From positions 1 to 64,000 of the forward strand of contig JAMKCH010071837.1 in NCBI GenBank assembly GCA_023653785.1: a stretch of DNA of 64,000 bases. The letters run 5' to 3'. The position numbers and the translations under genes were made by a program. Below, piece by piece: positions 58,040 through 64,000 of this stretch. The stretch's first letter is position 1; every line of letters starts with the position of its first letter. The notes beneath the pieces are model-generated. The model was not told the origin of the DNA and made no database searches. It was given only the letters and a program-made list of their open reading frames with translations. Origin of the DNA: Ophioderma brevispina. Taxonomy: Eukaryota > Echinodermata > Ophiuroidea > Amphilepidida > Ophiodermatidae.

Positions 58040-58999
58040 CAGATGGTTCCAGCTGTCTGGAGAATATTGTTTGAAAAAAAAATCAAGTATACCCGTATGG
58101 TGCATGGCATAGGTCTAAGGTCTATAGAAGGTAGATGTTCCAACATATTTTTTTCTAAGATGGTAGTTTAAAAATGCATTGTGCAGCAGATTTGGAAATG
58201 CATGAATGTGTGCAAAAAAATCCTAGGGGGTGTATTTTCTAAATATCCTGTTAAATGAAAGCTAATGAACTGTGTATGGGGAGTGAGACTTGTACATTGG
58301 CATATATTTGTGGTGTAAAATCTTTGCAAAATTTAGTGTGAATTTGTAATAAATTTGAGCAGTTGCACTTTCTTGAACCCTGTAACTTCACACCAAAACA
58401 AAAAACAAAAAACAAAAAAACCAAGTCAACACTTCTTGAAAAGAATTGGCAACATTTCTTGCCATAAATAAAAACTGTTTTTGCGGTTATGAGGTGCCAT
58501 CTCAGCGGACAAACTGTTTGTCTAGTCCTCTCTTTTGAAAAGGCCATCCGTTGTTATTTGAGTGTAGCGTTTCACTCACTTGATCTCACTTAAGCCGCAG
58601 AGAAGGGATTTAACTCTCTAACATTGTTATCAACTGATATCAAATTTAGTCTTAGGGGCCATTGGTTTTGAGTCTTTAAAATGGCTGCACAAGATCTTGT
58701 CTTGAATTTTAGCAGCTGTGATGTTTTCTAAGGACTCATCCTGCAACTTGTGTAACTCTATAGGATAGTTTATCCTTGTTTACCCATGACATCGTGCCAT
58801 TTCTTCTCAGGACAGAGTTTTGATTTAGTGTTCTTTTTGTTAAATTCTTACAATTTTAGTAATTTTTACATCACTTATAAATAATTATATTATTTACAGC
58901 ACCTCTAGATATACTTCAATCTCCTAGAATTAAAGGCACACTGAGCGATTGCCAGATTAATGTTATTTATACTGGGTACCATACAGGGTGTGTTTTTTT
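58040..58999. other. Non-coding with repeat fragments
   Basis: 58225-58310 is an inverted fragment of repeat E (GGGTGTATTTTCTAAATA, then ATGAAAGCTAATGAACTGTG). 58616-58690 resembles repeat F (TTAACTCTCTAAC, AGTCTTAGG, TTGGTTTTGAG). At 58934 AGGCACACTGAGCGATT follows TTAA and has the AGG...GAT end pattern of the TTAA MITEs, but no right end was found. Confidence 0.5.
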
Positions 59000-59300
59000 G
59001 GTCTAAAAACACAGATGAGAAAAGATACTGAACTGTGCCATGGGAATTGAGGCTATTGGTTCATAGTGATATGAGCTACAATATGCTCATACCCAAGGAC
59101 ACAGTTCACTCAGCTCTACTTGAATATTATTATTGTTAACATGAACTGACATTGCATTCTGGGATAATGCATTCTAAAAAAATGGGGATGAATTTTCGAT
59201 CTAAATACACTGGTTAATGAAAATAGTGAACTGTGCCATGGAAATTGAGATTACAGGGTCATGTTGAAACATTATTTGACATCTTGTGGAAAATGCTACT
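59000..59300 (+). repeat. Repeat E-related double block
   Basis: GAACTGTGCCATGGGAATTGAG at about 59030 and GAACTGTGCCATGGAAATTGAG at about 59229 repeat 199 bp apart. Between them lie ATGAGCTACAATATGCTCAT and CCAAGGACACAGTTCACT, the complementary arm of family E. Confidence 0.65.
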
Positions 59301-60467
59301 TGGAATGAGTCTGTGAACCCCCAATCATGCAATCTGTCTTAAAATCATGCTCTGTTTACAAAATCATGTGTTATTAGCAAAATCACACTATTGTTAACAA
59401 TTTTTTTTCTTTAGCAGCAAAAAGTTTTGGCTCAAAAAAGTTACAAGTGATATGAACAGAAATATTGTTCTTGTGGTTGATAGATAAATTATTGGAAAGA
59501 TGATATTTAAGATGTGATGAAATTTGCCGGGCAAGAAGGATGAAATAACATGTTCTGTAGGTTTGGTTTCGGTCTCCTTCACCTCTTCGTTTTTTCCAGC
59601 TGACATCGAAATATTTGTATACTGATAGTAAAAAGGAGGCAAAATATATGAAATTTGAACATTTCTCCCCCCCCCCCCCCGCATTGTCTCGGATACACTC
59701 CGTCCTAATCAATGTTAGAGAACAAGAATTCATAGCAGTTGAAAAATCCTACCACACAATAAAACCTTCAATTGTCTATAAACTTACTAAAAATTTAAAA
59801 TAATAGTGATCAAAACAGGCAAATGGTTAACGATAGCTGATAACAGTGCAACTACTTCATAAAAAAGGGTTAAACCAATTTGTTGAGTGTTACATGTTTT
59901 CGTAAGAGAAGGTTTTGTCCGATTTTGGCCTGCCAATTGCTTGCACAAGACAGACTCAGGCCAAGGAAGGATATTTTGTTTCATGGCATTTCAAACATTA
60001 GGTACAAAACATTGCAAATTAACACTTTACTGTCTCAGCTCTGGTTGGTTGCCACTATCTGATCAAACACACATGATGATGTAGGCAACTGGTAAGCACT
60101 GATTCCAACACTAAATATGCTTGGGCTTAATTGAATACATTTGTCATGCAGATATCAAATATAGTCATAAATAAGAATAATAATTCTCACATTATTGATA
60201 ACTTTGGTGAAAGTTGGTACTTTGTCAACTCTCCTCCCACGCACACAATGTGCTAACACTTCACATCCGGCGTGATCTTCTTAGGTTTTATTGACACAAA
60301 TTGAACCAAATTTGCAGCTTTTGAGACGGTCCTTGGGTGACTGCGTGTAGGAGGTGATATTGTAACAAAAACTACTGATCTAAAGATTTGTGGTGTTTGC
60401 ACTCATTAGATCCAATTCTTAAACTGATTTCTAATTCTAAAAAAAGGCTTACTAAGCCCAATTTTAA
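59301..60467. other. Non-coding, no gene recognised
   Basis: A run of about 14 C at 59668-59681 is the complement of the G runs elsewhere. Minus frames at 59383-59733 cross it and are not supported. Confidence 0.35.
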
Positions 60468-60805
60468 AGGGGATGACCCAATTTAAGTGTATAAAGTTTT
60501 CATCCTGAGAATGACCTTCACCCCAAAATCCCATCTGTAAAGTTTCATGTCGATATTTCAACCTGTTTTGATGCGAGAGCTAAAAGGTGATTTTGTAATC
60601 CTAATAGAGTACCATCTAAAATTAATATTGACCAAAATGGGGCACATTTTCACTCATAACATCCAAGCCAACATCCTTTAGCCCCAAGATTTCACAGGGT
60701 AAAATACAAAAAATAGTAGCTTTCTTCCAAAATTCCAAAATTTTGACCACTTCCGATAAAATCTGGGGTTTGGGGACGAGGCTGTTAGCGATTGATCTGC
60801 TGATT
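60468..60805 (-). mobile_element. TTAA MITE, family B copy 2 (inverted)
   Basis: The left end AGGGGATGACCCAATTTAAG corresponds to the right end of copy 1 at 20162. The interior matches it in reverse complement, including GGGGCACATTTTC and GGGGACGAGGCTGTTAGCGAT. TTAA lies at 60464-60467 and 60806-60809. The right terminus has decayed. Confidence 0.8.
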
Positions 60806-60959
60806 TTAAGATGATCCCACTGTAACTGACTCATGTAAGAGGCAATATAATTAGGGGGCTTTGGATCAGTGGGAGGAGAAAGAATTAAAGGGGTGTGGAA
60901 AGAGGGTCAGTGGGAGAGAATTGATAGTAACTCTGTGAAGGAATGTATGTTTGAATTAA

Positions 60960-61025
60960 AGGTGCATTTCCTGATCTGGCAGCTTTTTTTTGTCTAGTGG
61001 TTCCATAGATTATCCTATAAAAATT
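60960..61025 (+). mobile_element. Half of a family A-like TTAA MITE
   Basis: TTAA 60956-60959 is followed by AGGTGCATTTCCTGATCTGG and, after a T run, GTCTAGTGGTTCCATAGATTA, in the order seen in family A. The remainder is missing or diverged. Confidence 0.55.
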
Positions 61026-61079
61026 GTTATTTCATAATGTTAGCTAATTTTTTGAAGTGACTTTTGATGTTACTAGCAA

Positions 61080-61440
61080 ATGTTTGTAGCACAGTGCCTC
61101 CCCCCTCCCCCGGCACTCCCATCTTAAAAGTGACACGTATGTAAGAGCCCCGTTTTTCAGCAATCGTGGTTACCCAAAGACCCTTTTTTTTGAATATCAC
61201 CTGACCCCATTTTTTTTTACAAAAATTTACCACTGTCACCAAAGACTCCAATTTTTTTGGGGGAACAATTTTCACCCAAAGACCTCAATTTTTTAGAAAA
61301 ATTTTGCAAAATCTCACCCCAAAACCCCATATTTGGAAAATTTTGCAAATTTGTCACTCAACCCCCCCCCTATTTTGGGGCAATTTTGCTGTCTCTCACC
61401 TAAAGACCCCAATTTTTTTTCAGTCCTCTGTCACCGAATG
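61080..61440 (+). repeat. Degenerate tandem repeat of CACC-AAAGACCCC-ATTTTTT
   Basis: Blocks of the form CACCCAAAGACC-CAATTTTTT occur at about 61158, 61236, 61272, 61313, 61356 and 61399. They are separated by GGAAAATTTTGCAAAT-like spacers. Unit length is roughly 40-50 bp and degenerate. Open frames here are a consequence of the repeat. Confidence 0.7.
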
Positions 61441-62131
61441 CCCCTGGGTTTGGAAATGTGAACCTGAGCCACCATATCCATTTCCTATGTGAGTCCCCCA
61501 TAGCTGCATAGTTCAGTGTGTCATTTTTGTCTCACAGAAAATCCAAAATTCAAATTTCATCCAGAGTAGATCAAATCTACATGTTTAGGCACACATACTT
61601 GTTTGTATGCTTTTAGAGCCACATTCAATTTGGCAATGGAAATTTGAGTGCAAACAAAACCCTGGCTGTAGTACAGGGTTTTTGTGTAATTTGTATAATG
61701 TATTCAAGTTATGTTGGCAATCAATTTGTAAGTTGTTTCTCTTAGGTGTAGTTTGTTGGCATTTAGACCTGATTGAAATTCCACCAGAGTTCGTTTTGCT
61801 TTCATCTCAATATTGCATTGAACTTGATATTCTGAAGGATTCATTTTACTCTAAATTTGGCCTGATGCCACATTCTCATAAAATGCAAAATTCTCACTCA
61901 CTGTGAAGCAATACAATCTCAACTCCAATTGCACAGTTCACTGAATTCCATTCACTATTGTATTAAGAAAATACACCCCCTGGTTTTTGAGGATGATTTA
62001 TGATATCTAGAACAAACAAGAGCAGTATATTGTAGCAGTATTACTCTACCCCATTCAGTCTAAGGTCTAACATGACCCTACTCATGTGCTACTACACCAT
62101 GTCATTATGTTCAAGTTGTGGTAAAATACAC
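61441..62131. other. Non-coding with repeat E fragment
   Basis: 61905-62015 matches repeat E (CAATCTCAACTCCAATTGCA, CAGTTCACTGAATTCCATTC, GAAAATACACCCCCTGG). A phase-compatible but donorless open segment begins at 61618. Confidence 0.45.
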
Positions 62132-62877
62132 CCGAAAGCTAATATGGTGCATTTATTACAAGATTGCGTTATGACATACAGTAGGTCTCCACTATAGTGT
62201 TAACTTGATGTACTTATCAAAGGCCATGTTCCATTTTTATGGTGAACAAGCTATAGAATTGACACTATAGTAAATATTTTTGCAGGATTTTGCTCTCAGC
62301 AGTTGCCAGCAAACAATGTTAATATTAAACAAAATCCAAAATTTTCATTTTAATTTACCTGAAACCTGTCAAAATAAATGTTGAATGAGAATGGTATGTT
62401 GACATGCAGAAATGCAGTTTGCTTTGCTGTAACACAACACCTATGGTTTTAAAATGCACCGAAACATTAAAGACCAAAAAAAAAAAAAAAAAAAACCGAA
62501 AGCTAATATGGTGCATTTATTACAAGATTGCGTTATGACATACAGTAGGTCTCCACTATAGTGTTAACTTGATGTACTTATCAAAGGCCATGTTCCATTT
62601 TTATGGTGAACAAGCTATAGATATTCTGAAGGATTCATTTTACTCTAACAAGCTATAGAATTGACACTATAGTAAATATTTTTGCAGGATTTTGCTCTCA
62701 GCAGTTGCCAGCAAACAATGTTAATATTAAACAAAATCCAAAATTTTCATTTTAATTTACCTGAAACCTGTCAAAATAAATGTTGAATGAGAATGGTATG
62801 TTGACATGCAGAAATGCAGTTTGCTTTGCTGTAACACAACACCTATGGTTTTAAAATGCACCGAAACATTAAAGACC
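62132..62877 (+). repeat. Direct duplication (62132-62475 and 62496-62877) joined by 20 A
   Basis: Both copies start CCGAAAGCTAATATGGTGCA and end ACATTAAAGACC. They are identical as far as I can see, except for a 38-bp insertion at 62621-62658 in copy 2, which fully accounts for the lengths 344 and 382. The joint is exactly 20 A (62476-62495). This is the same structure as the 14513-15607 duplication. Confidence 0.9.
62476..62495 (+). other. Run of exactly 20 A at a duplication joint
   Basis: It lies precisely between ACC (end of copy 1) and CCG (start of copy 2). See the equivalent run at 15222-15241. Likely an assembly placeholder. Confidence 0.65.
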
Positions 62878-62932
62878 ACTTGGATTTATTAAATTTTGCA
62901 GTTATGACTCAAAATAGTAGTCTAAAGAGTGA

Positions 62933-63075
62933 GCATCATACTGATAAACCAGTTTAGGTTTAATCAGCATCATACTGATAAACCAGTTTAGGTTTAATCA
63001 GCATCATACTGATAAACCAGTTTAGGTTTAATCAGCATCATACTGATAAACCAGTTTAGGTTTAATCAGCATCAT
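62933..63075 (+). repeat. Perfect 34-bp tandem repeat, 4.2 copies
   Basis: The unit starts GCATCATACTGATAAACCAG and ends TTTAGGTTTAATCA. Copies begin at 62933, 62967, 63001 and 63035, with a partial copy at 63069. All full copies are identical, so the array is young or homogenised. TAAAC and GTTTA within the unit can pair. Confidence 0.95.
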
Positions 63076-63354
63076 TTAAAACTTCCTCAATGAAATCCTC
63101 TTCAAGCATGCAAGATATTAATTAAGTTAATTACTTATGACTTAGTGATCCTGTGCTGCTAATTGTTGCCTGACTAAGAGTAAATCCCTCACATCCTGTC
63201 AATATTGGCAAACTCCAAAAGGTCAAAGTCAAGTATAGAATACACAAAGAAAGTCACTGAACTTGAACAACTCTAGAGTGTTTTAGTGCATTTTGAATCC
63301 TGACTGTGTTCTTCTCATTTGTGATGTGGCTGATAACATCATCTCATCTCACTT
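63076..63354. other. Spacer between two minisatellites
   Basis: No gene or element recognised. Confidence 0.35.
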
Positions 63355-64000
63355 ATTGTCAGAATACACCTATACACCAAGGGCATTGTCAGAATACACC
63401 TATACACCAAGGGCATTGTCAGAATACACCTATACACCAAGGGCATTGTCAGAACATACCTATACACCAAGGGCATTGTCAGAATATACCTATACACCCG
63501 TGGGCATTGTCAGAATATACCTATACACCCGTGGGCATTGTCAGAATTACACCTATACACCCAGGGCATTGTCAGAATATACCTATACACCCGTGGGCAT
63601 TGTCAGAATACACCTATACAAATACACCCAAGGGCATTGTCAGAATACACCTATACACCAAGGGCATGTCAGAATACACATACACCCAAGGTCATTGTCA
63701 GAATACACCTTTACACCCAAGGGCATTGTCAGAATATACCTATACACCAAGGGCATTGTCAGAATACACCTATACATCAAGGGCATTGTCAGAATATACC
63801 TATACACCAAGGGCATTGTCAGAATACACCTATACATCTGAGGGTATTGTCAGAATACACCTATACCCCCAAGGGCATTGTCAGAATACACCTATACACC
63901 CGCGGGCATTGTCAGAAATACACCTATACACCCAAGGGCATTGTCAGAACATACCTATACACCAAGGACATTGTTAGAATACACCTATACACCCAAGGTC
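63355..64000 (+). repeat. 30-bp minisatellite, about 21 copies, continues past the window
   Basis: The unit is ATTGTCAGAATACACCTATA followed by CACCAAGGGC. Early copies are exactly 30 bp. Later ones are 28-37 bp, with variants such as CACCCGTGGGC and TACATCAA. Because 30 is a multiple of three and the unit lacks stops in more than one frame, long open frames (up to 223 codons) appear, but they read only the repeat and are not supported as genes. Confidence 0.93.

Noticed and set aside
61618..61730. Fourth exon of the + strand candidate gene (phase-1 compatible start after TTTTAG)
   Set aside because: No convincing donor occurs at a suitable place. The nearest GTAAGT at about 61728 is followed almost at once by another acceptor-like TTAG. 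It is mentioned only as a possibility.
63306..63977. 223-residue + open frame
   Set aside because: It is a read-through of a 30-bp minisatellite, with frame-shifting unit lengths and openness in several frames.

Overview
This is 64 kb of a eukaryotic, intron-scale, repeat-dense genome. I find no compact gene, no operon-like spacing and no long open frame. The only supportable host coding sequence is a candidate multi-exon gene on the + strand: a signal-peptide first exon (17610-17688), a well-bounded second exon (36841-36959) in matching phase, and a weaker third candidate (55530-55575). The repeat content suggests a marine invertebrate deuterostome, perhaps an echinoderm or hemichordate. It includes many short transposons flanked by TTAA, a foldback element whose arms are tandem arrays (an architecture known from sea-urchin TU elements), CR1/L2/Jockey-type LINE relics and a tRNA-derived SINE. 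The taxon is an inference only.

Layout. 0-10 kb: a degenerate LINE on + (1631-3330), a 1.5-kb foldback element (4082-5568) and LINE reverse-transcriptase relics on - (8150-9660). 10-16 kb: a hAT-type MITE with a perfect 8-bp target duplication, a minisatellite, a ~0.95-kb AGGTCA-rich repeat field, a second foldback element, and a duplicated segment in which one copy carries a TTAA MITE and the other is the empty site. 17-37 kb: exon 1 and a long candidate intron holding TTAA MITEs, a TU-like foldback (24261-26256) and a 216-bp tandem duplication. 37-64 kb: AT-rich non-coding DNA with further MITEs (hAT-like, TTAA, TA), a third foldback (47066-47943), an inverted pair of tRNA-derived SINEs with a nested MITE (48953-49883), several foldback MITEs, and two minisatellites at the right edge.

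Most useful results. (1) At least five sequence-distinct TTAA-flanked MITE families share one terminal pattern, AGG at positions 1-3 and GAT at positions 14-16, which suggests one Kolobok-like transposase mobilises them all. (2) Both long direct duplications are joined by exactly 20 A residues. This looks like an assembly gap placeholder between overlapping haplotype contigs, so the pairs are probably alleles, and one of them is a presence/absence polymorphism of a MITE. (3) Three foldback elements share a core despite different ends. No element here encodes an intact transposase or reverse transcriptase. All similarities were judged by eye, without alignment software or database searches.
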